DNA of 64,000 nucleotides, from assembly GCF_012524115.1 (NCBI RefSeq), contig NZ_JAAZWB010000075.1, positions 1 to 64,000 on the forward strand, in the 5' to 3' direction. Position numbers and translations under genes: made by a program. Under the pieces are notes generated by a model that saw nothing but the letters and a program-made list of their open reading frames with translations, was not told the DNA's origin and did not search any database. Each line of letters starts with the position of its first letter. The first letter of the stretch is position 1. The DNA is from Bacillus sp. RO1. Lineage in GTDB: Bacteria > Bacillota > Bacilli > Bacillales > Bacillaceae_I. Shown here in pieces: positions 28,357-35,683 of this stretch.

Positions 28357-28483
28357 TTGATACCTCTCCTTTTGTATGTGTGATTGTGATTTACAAAATT
28401 ACCGCCGTCCGCCCCCGTGCCATGCGTGTGTGTGCGGAACCTGGTTTTACTAACGTTCTTTTAACTTTTCTTTACAAACTTCC

Positions 28484-28717
28484 ATAACGCCTTATAACGC
28501 TATAACGCTTTTACTTCTATTACTTAATCTTTTAGATTGTATATACAAAGATTTAATAGATTCTTTTTGTAAATAATAGAGGAAGTGGTTTTCTTCCTCG
28601 CGAAGCTATTTGATTCTTATTCTATGATTCTTATTCATTGATTCTTATTATTCCGTAAGTCTTGCATATACCTAACCGCAATTCTTGCGTATGGCTTATT
28701 ACATTATTTGCGGTAGG
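28484..28717. other. Candidate origin region: ATAACGC boxes, three 14-bp iterons and hairpins
   Basis: This is the core of the 392-bp gap 28357-28748. It holds three ATAACGC boxes (28484, 28494, 28502) and an AT-rich stretch. A hairpin GAGGAAG/CTTCCTC lies at 28579-28599. Three exact-period 14-bp repeats (TGATTCTTATTCTA, TGATTCTTATTCAT, TGATTCTTATTATT) run from 28611 to 28652. A final inverted pair CCTA(A)CCGCAA/TTGCGGTAGG lies at 28671-28717. Iterons beside a replication-type winged-helix gene fit a theta origin, but no replication function is proven. Confidence 0.5.
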
Positions 28718-28748
28718 CTTCTTCCAGACACAAAGGTTGTGCTTTGGC

Positions 28749-29195
28749 TTACCCTAATAAAGCTTTTATTGCCTTCTCTCGTTCGTTCTCTTCCTTTTGT
28801 TCGGGCTTCTTTAGAATGGGTTCAATCTTCTCAATCTCTCCGCCTTCAAACTTTGTTATTTGTGAGATAGGATGAAGGACATATACATAGTTATAGTGTC
28901 CCGAATCTGTGCGATACTTCTTAGCCGTTAAAATAGGCTTACCGTTTATTCGTAAATCTAATAGTTCCTTAATGTTTTTGTGAATCGTTCTTTCAGATAT
29001 TCCCGTTCTATCCGCTAATTGCTTTTGTGTTGGGTATGCTACACCCTTTTCGTCCATATACGAAGCTAGTCCCATAAGTGTAGCCGTCTTACTCGCCCCC
29101 AATAGGTTAGCTAGTCCACTCGTATAAAACGATAGGTGTACTTTGTGGAACATTGTTTCTGGTGTCCATTGTTGTTTACTCTCTTGTTGTTTCAT
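28749..29195 (-). CDS. Winged-helix replication-type protein
   Basis: 148 aa with a helix-turn-helix of the HTH_36 type (YPTQKQLADRTGISERTIHKNIKEL, about 55-80) seen in plasmid and phage replication initiators and DnaD-like primosome proteins, followed by a beta wing and an acidic tail. GGAGAG lies before ATG. It is next to the iteron region. It could instead be a plain transcription regulator. Confidence 0.65.
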   Translation of the reverse strand: MKQQESKQQWTPETMFHKVHLSFYTSGLANLLGASKTATLMGLASYMDEKGVAYPTQKQLADRTGISERTIHKNIKELLDLRINGKPILTAKKYRTDSGHYNYVYVLHPISQITKFEGGEIEKIEPILKKPEQKEENEREKAIKALLG

Positions 29196-29660
29196 TGTGA
29201 ATCTCTCCTTGTGTATGATTTATTTAGAACGGGTGATGAATCCGCCCTAAAAAAGTTTGTATATACGTCCCTTCTAATGGGGTACTTATACAAGTGTTTT
29301 ATTTGTGACAAAATAGTGAACCCTTATTCTCAACTAAACTCTCTACTTCTAGTGTGGGTAAACGGGTGTGTATTGTGACATACCTAGACTTTCCAATTGA
29401 CGTTAAGCCTTACGGGGATAAGGGATAGAGAAATTTAAAAAGTTACAATCTGAGGTTTGAAAAATTGCAGAAAAATTTTTATAGCGATATTGGGGAAATG
29501 GATAAATGAAAATCTTGGGTAGGGGGGTAGTGAGTGACTTTCCGAGGTCTGAAAATTGATTACGTATATCTCGATAGGTTGTTGTGGGAATCCCTGTACT
29601 GCCTCCCCCCTGCCGTACCCCCTCTTGTTGAATAATATTTTTCAACTTTATATATTTATA
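29196..29660. other. Gene-poor stretch with G/C-run motifs
   Basis: No convincing gene in 29196-29812. It contains GGGTAGGGGGGTAG (about 29517) and, 90 bp later, the opposite-strand runs CCTCCCCCCTGCCGTACCCCC, which could form G-rich structures on both strands. A palindrome GTTGAA-N8-TTCAAC follows at about 29627-29646. An 80-codon open frame on the minus strand here lacks a ribosome binding site. Confidence 0.4.
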
Positions 29661-29810
29661 TCCGTCTATTGTTCACCGTCTAAAAGTTTTCCCTTTTGTA
29701 CACGGAATAAATAGACGGTATTCTCTATGAAAATAACCCTTCACATCATCTAGAAGTTAGTCTAAAATATGATGTATAGAAGTTCTAAGACATTTATACG
29801 GAGGTAATTA
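29661..29810. other. Possible res site of the adjacent resolvase
   Basis: CCGTCTATT (29662-29670) and AATAGACGG (29710-29718) are exact inverted copies. Further GTCTA/TAGAC-like boxes follow at about 29678, 29760 and 29785 up to the resolvase ribosome binding site. Multiple half-sites directly upstream of a small serine recombinase are typical of res sites. Confidence 0.45.
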
Positions 29811-29812
29811 CA

Positions 29813-30379
29813 TTGGTGGTTATTGGATATGCAAGAGTAAGTACGGTAGAACAGTCGTTAGATATTCAAGTAGAACAATTAGAAAAGTACGGGGTAGAAA
29901 AGATATATAAGGAGAAACAAAGCGGTGGTTCTGCTGACCGTGAAGAACTACATAAAGTATTGGATTATCTACGTGAAGGGGATACGCTTGTAGTGTACAA
30001 GATAGACCGTCTAGCCCGTTCTATTATGGACTTAACAAAGATAGCTACAGGGCTACATGAACGCGGTATATCGTTAGTATTCATTAAAGAGAATATAGAC
30101 TTCTCTACAAGTACGGGACGGTTAATGTTCAATATGCTTGGTTCTATTGCAGAATTTGAACGTGATTTAATCAATGAGAGAACGGCGGAGGGACGGGCAA
30201 AAGCAAAGGCGAAGGGTACTCATATGGGAAGGAAGGGAAAGCCGTCTAAGGACGTAGAAAGGGCGGTAAAGCTATTTCGTGAAAGGCACGATAATAATTT
30301 AAGTGTTAATGAGATTGTAAAACTTACGGGTGTCCCACGGGCTACAATCTATCTGAAACATAAAGAATTATCATTGTAG
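29813..30379 (+). CDS. Resolvase/invertase-type serine recombinase
   Basis: 188 aa. The catalytic domain has the Ser in GYARVSTVEQS (about residue 10), then YKIDRLARSIMDL and the LINERTAEGRAKAKAKG hinge. The C-terminal HTH is LSVNEIVKLTGVPRATIYL. The start is TTG, with GGAGG 8 nt upstream. Such enzymes resolve multimers of plasmids or cointegrates; a second serine recombinase in the same element suggests it is maintained for a time as a circular replicon. Confidence 0.9.
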   Translation: MVVIGYARVSTVEQSLDIQVEQLEKYGVEKIYKEKQSGGSADREELHKVLDYLREGDTLVVYKIDRLARSIMDLTKIATGLHERGISLVFIKENIDFSTSTGRLMFNMLGSIAEFERDLINERTAEGRAKAKAKGTHMGRKGKPSKDVERAVKLFRERHDNNLSVNEIVKLTGVPRATIYLKHKELSL

Positions 30380-30482
30380 GAATTACATTGTAAGGTGTAC
30401 TAGATAGACGTTAGGATTCTTGTCCTCGCGTTTTTATTTCTGCCTTCTGGTGGTGTTTTATCTGCTTTAAATGGAGGATATA

Positions 30483-30639
30483 ATGACAGTTAAAATGAAC
30501 AATTTTTGGTAACTATGAAAGCCGTGTGTACAAATAAAATAACCCCCGATTGTACATGTATAAAGGGGTTTCCTTAACACGTAACAAAAGGAGGTTTATG
30601 GAAATGATACGCTTGGGGCGTGTTTTATGTATATTATAG
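30483..30639 (+). promoter_or_regulatory. Leader-peptide array with attenuator hairpin (orphan)
   Basis: Three tiny frames follow one another. A 9-codon one (MTVKMNNFW, 30483-30512) sits behind GGAGGATATA. A 20-codon Cys-rich one (MKAVCTNK..., 30515-30577) contains the hairpin ACCCC/GGGGT at 30540-30569. A 13-codon one (MEMIRLGRVLCIL, 30598-30639) sits behind AAAGGAGG. The layout resembles attenuation leaders of antibiotic-resistance genes, yet no full-length gene follows. On the minus strand the same hairpin (AACCCC/GGGGTT then ATTTTATTT) may end the small genes to its right. Confidence 0.4.
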
Positions 30640-30650
30640 ATACGTCATCT

Positions 30651-30863
30651 TTATAAAGCTTTTTGTTCCAGTTTGTAAATTCGCCTTTCTAATTCGAGGT
30701 ACTTATGATAATAGAAGTTTGCTTTTTCTACTTTTACCACCGCCTCCTTATCCCGTTCTTCTTTATTCATTAAGTTATGCAGGCTTTCCTCTAAGTTATC
30801 AATACGGCTATTTATCTCTTGTTCTAGTCGTTCAATTGCAAGTAATATCTTTTCTTCATTCAT
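30651..30863 (-). CDS. 70-aa coiled-coil protein
   Basis: Almost entirely a charged coiled coil (LLAIERLEQEINSRIDNLEE). AGGAGAG lies before ATG. It follows the micropeptide gene by 11 bp. Function unknown. Confidence 0.65.
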   Translation of the reverse strand: MNEEKILLAIERLEQEINSRIDNLEESLHNLMNKEERDKEAVVKVEKANFYYHKYLELERRIYKLEQKAL

Positions 30864-30874
30864 TTACAACTCTC

Positions 30875-30988
30875 CTAGAATGTTATTTGTATAACACCGA
30901 ACAACCCTAACACACCTACAATTGTGCCTAAAATGGCATTAACTATAACCCCGACTTTTACTGACATCATTAGATATTTATAGAACAT
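30875..30988 (-). CDS. 37-aa membrane micropeptide
   Basis: MFYKYLMMSVKVGVIVNAIL begins a single-helix Gly/Val-rich hydrophobic peptide. GGGGGAGG lies before ATG. It sits between two well-formed small genes. It may be holin-like or a membrane-active peptide, but nothing more can be said. Confidence 0.55.
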   Translation of the reverse strand: MFYKYLMMSVKVGVIVNAILGTIVGVLGLFGVIQITF

Positions 30989-31006
30989 TGTATCTTCCTC
31001 CCCCTT

Positions 31007-31261
31007 TTAAAGTTTTACCTTGCCCGTTACTTGGTAATGGAGTTTCTTTATGTATACCTCTTTTCCTTGCATTGTCAGTTCGGTAAAAGTAGCCAACATT
31101 TGAAAAAATGGTGTTGTATCGTATTTACCGCCTTTCGTTTTCTTAATTAAACCAGATTCAAGTAAATCCTCGAGAGATTCTTCAAAAGCTTCTACACTTT
31201 TTCCTAATTGTCTTGCTATTTGGTTCTTGTCTTTAGGCGTTAATTTGACTTCTTTTTTCAC
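31007..31261 (-). CDS. 84-aa protein, possible winged helix
   Basis: LTPKDKNQIARQLGKSVEAFEESLEDLLESGLIKKTKGGKY looks like a helix-turn-helix with wing. The start is GTG with AGAGGGG about 12 nt upstream. It is the first gene of the 31261-30651 minus-strand set. The 250-bp region to its right (31262-31510) has no gene and probably holds divergent promoters. Confidence 0.55.
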   Translation of the reverse strand: MKKEVKLTPKDKNQIARQLGKSVEAFEESLEDLLESGLIKKTKGGKYDTTPFFQMLATFTELTMQGKEVYIKKLHYQVTGKVKL

Positions 31262-31510
31262 TTTAATTACTTTCCCCTCTCTACTAACTAATGTTTATAA
31301 TATATTAAACTATTTTAGATTTGTCAATTATTACCAATAACCGTAATACGGGTTCACGTAATCTTAAATTCGGTAGTTTTGGACTATTCTTTATGGTAAT
31401 ATTATCCTAAGAGGTTATTCAATAAAGTTACTTACATATTTCAGATGTCTATCCTACTAGAGTTTTAATGAATGAATAATTTCACGTTACAAGTCATAGG
31501 AGGAATACAA

Positions 31511-31780
31511 ATGAAAATTGAAGGTATTGTAATCCCAGGAACTAAGGGGCGGTATGGAAGGGCGAAAATAACAGTTCATGTTATGTATCATGGATTTAAT
31601 GGCTATAGCGAAGAGTATAAGGCGTTTGCTTGGTCAAAGCATGGCTTATTTATTGAGGACGGTCATACACCGCAGAAAGCAATTAAAAAAGCAGAAAAGA
31701 AAGCTGTCATCTATCAGAATTTAATCATAGAAGAACGGAAGAGTATGAAAATAACAAAAAGAACCTTGTATAAACTTTAG
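31511..31780 (+). CDS. 89-aa basic protein of unknown function
   Basis: It begins MKIEGIVIPGTKGRYGRAKI, with AGGAGG 7 nt before ATG. A beta-rich first half is followed by a helical Lys/Ala-rich second half. No family recognised. It is followed at once by a strong terminator and faces the Mrr-like gene. Confidence 0.65.
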   Translation: MKIEGIVIPGTKGRYGRAKITVHVMYHGFNGYSEEYKAFAWSKHGLFIEDGHTPQKAIKKAEKKAVIYQNLIIEERKSMKITKRTLYKL

Positions 31781-31797
31781 GTTCTTTTTGTTTTTAA
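31753..31797. terminator. Bidirectional terminator
   Basis: AACAAAAAGAACC and GGTTCTTTTTGTT are perfect 13-bp arms around a 14-base loop, with a T-run after and A-run before. It serves the convergent 89-aa gene and the Mrr-like gene. Confidence 0.9.
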
Positions 31798-31807
31798 ACA
31801 TTTACTT

Positions 31808-32611
31808 TTAGTAGTACCTTCTTCTGTAATACCCCCTATAATTACTTCTTCTTTTTTTATATCCATAATTCACATGGATATGGACATCTTCTTCTATAAT
31901 GTGTTTACATTTACAATGTTTAGTCACTTTGCCATTCTCAATTCTACATTGATTCATCTCACCACAATTAATGCAAATTAGGTTTATGTAGTCCGCAGAA
32001 CCTTCTGCGTTATATATTTTATTTACTAAAATCATTAATTTATTTATATCTATTAATTCTAATTTACCTTTAAAATTTTTTGCGTATTCATGGGCGGCCT
32101 CTGAATACTTTCCAGTATTAATAAAGTATCCATAATCTACATTATCAGAGACCATAGCACCAACAAATTTTTGTATGTCTGGACGCCCTATTGTTGACTT
32201 TTTATATAACTTACACTCTACGTAATATTTCTTCCCATCTTTCCACATAACAATATCCTTTCCTCCATCATTTGTTGGAGGAGAAACTTCAACATTTTCA
32301 AAACCAAATTTAGAAAACAAGTCACCAACGTAATGTTCAAATTGGGAAGGTTTAAATTTTCTTATATTTGCTTCATTACTTAAATAAACTTCTCTTATCC
32401 TTGCAATTTCTGAATCCTTTTGTTCACGTGCCATAATAATTATCTTATTTTTTTTAATTTGTAGTTGTGTACTATTGTGAGAATCTACTATACACTCAAA
32501 ACAAATTTTTAAATTACTCCCTCCTATAATTCCATGAGAACATTTGTAAGATAACCCCTTTTGTATCAGTAGTCTAATTCTTTTCAAAATACCCTCATAC
32601 TTTTCTAACAT
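31808..32611 (-). CDS. Mrr-like restriction endonuclease with zinc ribbon(s); 5' end unresolved
   Basis: 267 aa as read from the ATG at 32611. The catalytic domain (about 90-205) has the PD-(D/E)xK pattern: FEHYVGDLFSKFGFENVEV, then NDGGKDIV and YVECKLY, then GRPDIQKFVGA. A C-terminal zinc ribbon follows (CINCG and HCKC) with a basic, Tyr/Arg-rich tail. Enzymes of this family cut modified or foreign DNA. In the same frame upstream of 32611 there is a further zinc ribbon (YCPNC...YKCGNC) open to about 32810, but with no ATG, GTG or TTG. An ATG at 32789 would join it only if GGGGG had one G fewer. The gene may therefore be longer (about 325 aa), frameshifted, or use an unusual start. Confidence 0.8.
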   Translation of the reverse strand: MLEKYEGILKRIRLLIQKGLSYKCSHGIIGGSNLKICFECIVDSHNSTQLQIKKNKIIIMAREQKDSEIARIREVYLSNEANIRKFKPSQFEHYVGDLFSKFGFENVEVSPPTNDGGKDIVMWKDGKKYYVECKLYKKSTIGRPDIQKFVGAMVSDNVDYGYFINTGKYSEAAHEYAKNFKGKLELIDINKLMILVNKIYNAEGSADYINLICINCGEMNQCRIENGKVTKHCKCKHIIEEDVHIHVNYGYKKRRSNYRGYYRRRYY

Positions 32612-32864
32612 TAATGAACCTTCATAATCTAGTGTGTGACTACAATTACCACATTTATATCCTTTAATATTTGCTTTATTTATAGATTTAATGCCCTCTT
32701 TGTTTAGTGATAACTTATTCTGGCTATAACAGTTTGGACAATATATTAAATAATTTCCTTTTTTCTCATCAGTAATTTTAATCCCCCATTTAAAATAATA
32801 ATAGTTGTATTCTTATTGATAACTACTATATACATCAATAAAGTTAATAAATACCTTCTTTTAG

Positions 32865-33674
32865 TTACGTTGGAATTTTGATTCTCCCTAAATTCCTTTG
32901 GTATTGGTAGGTATGAAATAAAAAGTTTGCTACGGTTTTGGCAGAATTAACTACAAGTAAAGCATGGTGCAAACTAGGGACAACTTTTCTAGGGTGCATA
33001 TCCCCGCTAATATTCCTAGCTTCATTTAAACCGTGTACCACCTGTATTAACCCGCTTAACACTTGTTTTAATGGCTTATCAAGTTCTTTATTACTAGGGT
33101 CTAAATTCAAGTGGATACGGACTTCTTTAAATAATTCGGTTATCGGTGGTTTAGTATCGAGTTCTTTTCCCTCAATATTAAAGATAATCTCTTTAAAAAC
33201 ACCTTCAATTAATGACCTAGCCGAAGTCAATGCACCAGAGTAATCTCCTGTATTAATTCTATCTTCACACTTCGCTATATCTTCTAAAATATGCTTATAG
33301 CTTAATTCTTTTGGTACGTCAGATTCTATATGAATGATTTGAACTTCTATGTTTTCCATTTCTACAATATCAATAAATTTATTAAACTGATTTGATATAT
33401 AACCCAAATTTTCTCCATAATGAGAGTTGTAATCACTTGCTAAAAAAAGAATAAATTCTTCTACACTTCTACATTCTTTAAAAATTTGTGGTATTTCCAT
33501 TTCATGTTCTTTACCCAGTTTCATAATAATCAACCTCGACTGTTTATAATCGTCGTCAGTCAAGAAAATATTAAAATCATCAAGGTGGTAGTTATTATTC
33601 TCCATATATTCATCGTAGGTTTTTCTTAACCCATATTTGCAATTCTCTAATAGTGAAGCAGTGGAATTAATCAT
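32865..33674 (-). CDS. Abortive-infection protein with Abi_C domain
   Basis: 269 aa. The C-terminal half (about 145-262) is an Abi_C-type domain: GDYSGALTSARSLIEGVFKEI, then LSGLIQVVHGLNEARNISGDMHP, and HHALLVVNSAKTVANFLF. The RNxSGDxH stretch resembles a HEPN-like active site. The N-terminal part is not recognised and may sense the trigger. GGGAGGGG lies before ATG. It sits at the very right end of the element, about 200 bp from the crossover, where cargo is often placed. Confidence 0.8.
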   Translation of the reverse strand: MINSTASLLENCKYGLRKTYDEYMENNNYHLDDFNIFLTDDDYKQSRLIIMKLGKEHEMEIPQIFKECRSVEEFILFLASDYNSHYGENLGYISNQFNKFIDIVEMENIEVQIIHIESDVPKELSYKHILEDIAKCEDRINTGDYSGALTSARSLIEGVFKEIIFNIEGKELDTKPPITELFKEVRIHLNLDPSNKELDKPLKQVLSGLIQVVHGLNEARNISGDMHPRKVVPSLHHALLVVNSAKTVANFLFHTYQYQRNLGRIKIPT

Positions 33675-33869
33675 TATACCCCTCCCGTTTTTATGTTATT
33701 TATATTTTACAATATTTTATAGAATAAGAATATTAATACTATTACAATATTTTCTACTTTTTTTGTAAGGATTAATAGTTTGTCGAACTGTGCTTGCGTT
33801 CTTTGCCACGGTAGGTATAGATTATTACTGATATTACTGCTTACTACATTTAAGTTAACTCTCAATAAT

Positions 33870-33912
33870 TACACCTTATAAAAAAATTCATATGTATGAA
33901 AGAAGCAGAGGG
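33870..33912. other. attR of the serine-recombinase element
   Basis: It holds the second copy of TTCATATGTATGA (33887-33899), with central TG at 33893-33894. On the element side TACACCTT lies 16-23 bp from the centre and mirrors AAGGTGTA in attL. Over the whole 23-bp arms 19 positions match when attP is rebuilt. On the chromosome side TATGAAAG mirrors CTTTCATA of attL, giving attB perfect 8-bp arms. Confidence 0.85.
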
Positions 33913-33953
33913 TTTAATACAGAATTTTTCAAGGGGAAAGGGTGAGGTATATA

Positions 33954-33994
33954 ATAAAAAAATCCCTGCACAAAGTTTACTTTATGCAGGGATT
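33954..33994 (-). terminator. Terminator of yqfB
   Basis: AATCCCTGCA/TGCAGGGATT arms around a 14-base loop, then seven T on the minus strand. It ends the yqeZ-floA-yqfB transcript, so yqfCD must have had its own promoter between here and the attB site. Confidence 0.9.
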
Positions 33995-34006
33995 AGCGAA
34001 TGTTGG

Positions 34007-34603
34007 TTATTTTCTTTTTGAAAAATGTTCTGTGTAAACAGGACGATGAGGATTCCTTGAACGAGGTTGGCCCAGAATTTCCGACCACATAACCCCTTCC
34101 ACCACTCTGTTTGGCTTTATGCGGTGACGGGAAGAAACTACTTTCCCTTCTGAAAGCTGTAGCTCCTGTTTTAGAATCGGACTGTCTTTGGAGATTTCTT
34201 GTCCTTTTATCGACAACTCCTTAACTTCGTCTTTCATCTGATTCTGAATGGAGGTAACCTGTTCTTTCTTTTTTTCTACCTTCTCCAGATAAGGGTTCAC
34301 TTTTTCCCGGATTTTTTGCTCCAGTTCTTCAAGTTTCCCTTCTCCAAAGATATCTATATCCCAATCGAAACGGGGCTTTTCTTCTTTTTTTGGAGATGGT
34401 GCACTTTCACGCCGATAATCTTCATAGTCTTCTTGCCTTTGAGGTGCCTGTGTGGCAGTTTGCTGTCGCTGGCGTTGCTTTTGCCTCTGTCGCTGTTGCT
34501 CTTCTTGTTTTCCACCTTTAAAAAGGGTGGAGAAGATACCAAGCAACACAAATATTAGCCAAGGAGCCTGCTGAAGAATATCAAAAATCCATTCCATTTT
34601 CAC
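34007..34603 (-). CDS. yqfB: YqfB-type protein, single-pass membrane, downstream of floA
   Basis: 198 aa: one N-terminal membrane helix (APWLIFVLLGIFSTLF), then a Gln/Arg-rich low-complexity stretch (residues 33-65) and a charged, coiled-coil soluble part. The GTG at 34603 has GGAGG 5 nt upstream; an ATG two codons later is possible. The name rests on position after floA (yqfA) and before yqfC, as in B. subtilis. Function unknown. Confidence 0.75.
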   Translation of the reverse strand: MKMEWIFDILQQAPWLIFVLLGIFSTLFKGGKQEEQQRQRQKQRQRQQTATQAPQRQEDYEDYRRESAPSPKKEEKPRFDWDIDIFGEGKLEELEQKIREKVNPYLEKVEKKKEQVTSIQNQMKDEVKELSIKGQEISKDSPILKQELQLSEGKVVSSRHRIKPNRVVEGVMWSEILGQPRSRNPHRPVYTEHFSKRK

Positions 34604-34673
34604 ATCATCCTCCCTTCCTTAAAAGGAGTTACAGGAAAAGCGTCCATTCTTCTCCTGCTTCATCTTTTCTTGC

Positions 34674-35663
34674 TTATTTTTCACCGTCTTCTGGCTGATC
34701 TGTCAGCTTGCCGATAGAATCTCTCATATCCGTATCAGCGGTAATATTCTTGATATTCATATAATCCATTACTCCTATGTTACCGGAACGTAATGCTTCT
34801 GCCATTGCAAGTGGTACTTCTGCTTCTGCTTCCACAACTTTCGCACGCATTTCCTCTACGCGGGCGCGCATTTCTTGTTCTTGTGCAACTGCCATCGCAC
34901 GTCGTTCTTCTGCTTTTGCTTGTGCAATTTTCTTATCCGCTTCTGCTTGGTCAGTTTGTAATTCTGCTCCAATGTTTTTCCCGATATCAATGTCAGCAAT
35001 ATCAATGGAAAGAATCTCAAATGCAGTACCTGCATCCAAACCTTTTGATAAAACCGTTTGTGAAATCATATCAGGATTCTCAAGTACTTTCTTATGATCT
35101 GATGCAGAACCAATTGTACTTACGATACCTTCACCAACACGAGCAATAACTGTTTCTTCACCAGCACCACCGACAAGACGTTCGATGTTGGCACGAACAG
35201 TGATACGAGCTTTTGCTTTCACTTCAATCCCGTCCATCGCCACACCGGCAATGAATGGTGTCTCAATTACTTTCGGATTAACGGACATCTGAACCGCTTC
35301 TAAAACGTCACGGCCTGCAAGGTCAATCGCAGCTGCACGTTCAAATGTTAATTCAATGTTTGCACGTTGAGCCGCGATAAGTGCGTTTACTACACGGTCA
35401 ACATTACCACCAGCTAAGTAGTGACTCTCTAATTGATTCGTTGAAACTGCTAAACCTGCTTTATGTGCTTTAATGAGTGGGTTAATTACACGACTTGGAA
35501 TAACACGTCTTAATCTCATCCCTACAAGCGTGAAAATACTTACTCTAACTCCTGCTGCTAATGCGGAAATCCATAGCATGACTGGCACAAATGTAAGTAA
35601 AACAGATAAAAAGATAATCCCAAGAACAACTGCTAACAAAATAATTAAAGTACCTGGATCCAT
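34674..35663 (-). CDS. floA: Flotillin-like protein FloA
   Basis: A 329-aa lipid-raft-type scaffold (YqfA). A membrane hairpin lies near residues 5-45, then the SPFH-like domain ([41 protein letters not shown]). A long Ala/Glu/Arg coiled coil follows (about 232-290) that drives oligomerisation. It organises functional membrane microdomains. It is paired with the NfeD-family protease yqeZ, 20 bp upstream. Confidence 0.97.
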   Translation of the reverse strand: MDPGTLIILLAVVLGIIFLSVLLTFVPVMLWISALAAGVRVSIFTLVGMRLRRVIPSRVINPLIKAHKAGLAVSTNQLESHYLAGGNVDRVVNALIAAQRANIELTFERAAAIDLAGRDVLEAVQMSVNPKVIETPFIAGVAMDGIEVKAKARITVRANIERLVGGAGEETVIARVGEGIVSTIGSASDHKKVLENPDMISQTVLSKGLDAGTAFEILSIDIADIDIGKNIGAELQTDQAEADKKIAQAKAEERRAMAVAQEQEMRARVEEMRAKVVEAEAEVPLAMAEALRSGNIGVMDYMNIKNITADTDMRDSIGKLTDQPEDGEK

Positions 35664-35683
35664 AATAAAATTCCTCCTAAATA

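Larger units (their letters stand above)
19852..33894. mobile_element. Integrated ~14.0-kb element with large serine recombinase and defence-like cargo
   Basis: It separates yqfB from yqfC, adjacent in B. subtilis, and is bounded by attL and attR with a 13-bp identity. It encodes a large serine recombinase at its left end, phage-type regulators (XRE, phBC6A51-like HTH), a winged-helix replication-type protein, a resolvase, about ten proteins shorter than 90 aa and putative defence proteins at both edges. No terminase large subunit, capsid, tail, relaxase or coupling protein is visible, so it is more like a plasmid-like or satellite-like integrative element than a complete prophage or ICE. It looks more AT-rich than its flanks. 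Confidence 0.9.

Noticed and set aside
29403-29645. An 80-codon minus-strand frame
   Set aside because: TTG start without a ribosome binding site, odd composition caused by G-runs, no recognisable feature.
34354-34551. A minus-strand 65-codon frame inside yqfB
   Set aside because: A different-frame shadow over the Gln/Arg-rich part of yqfB.
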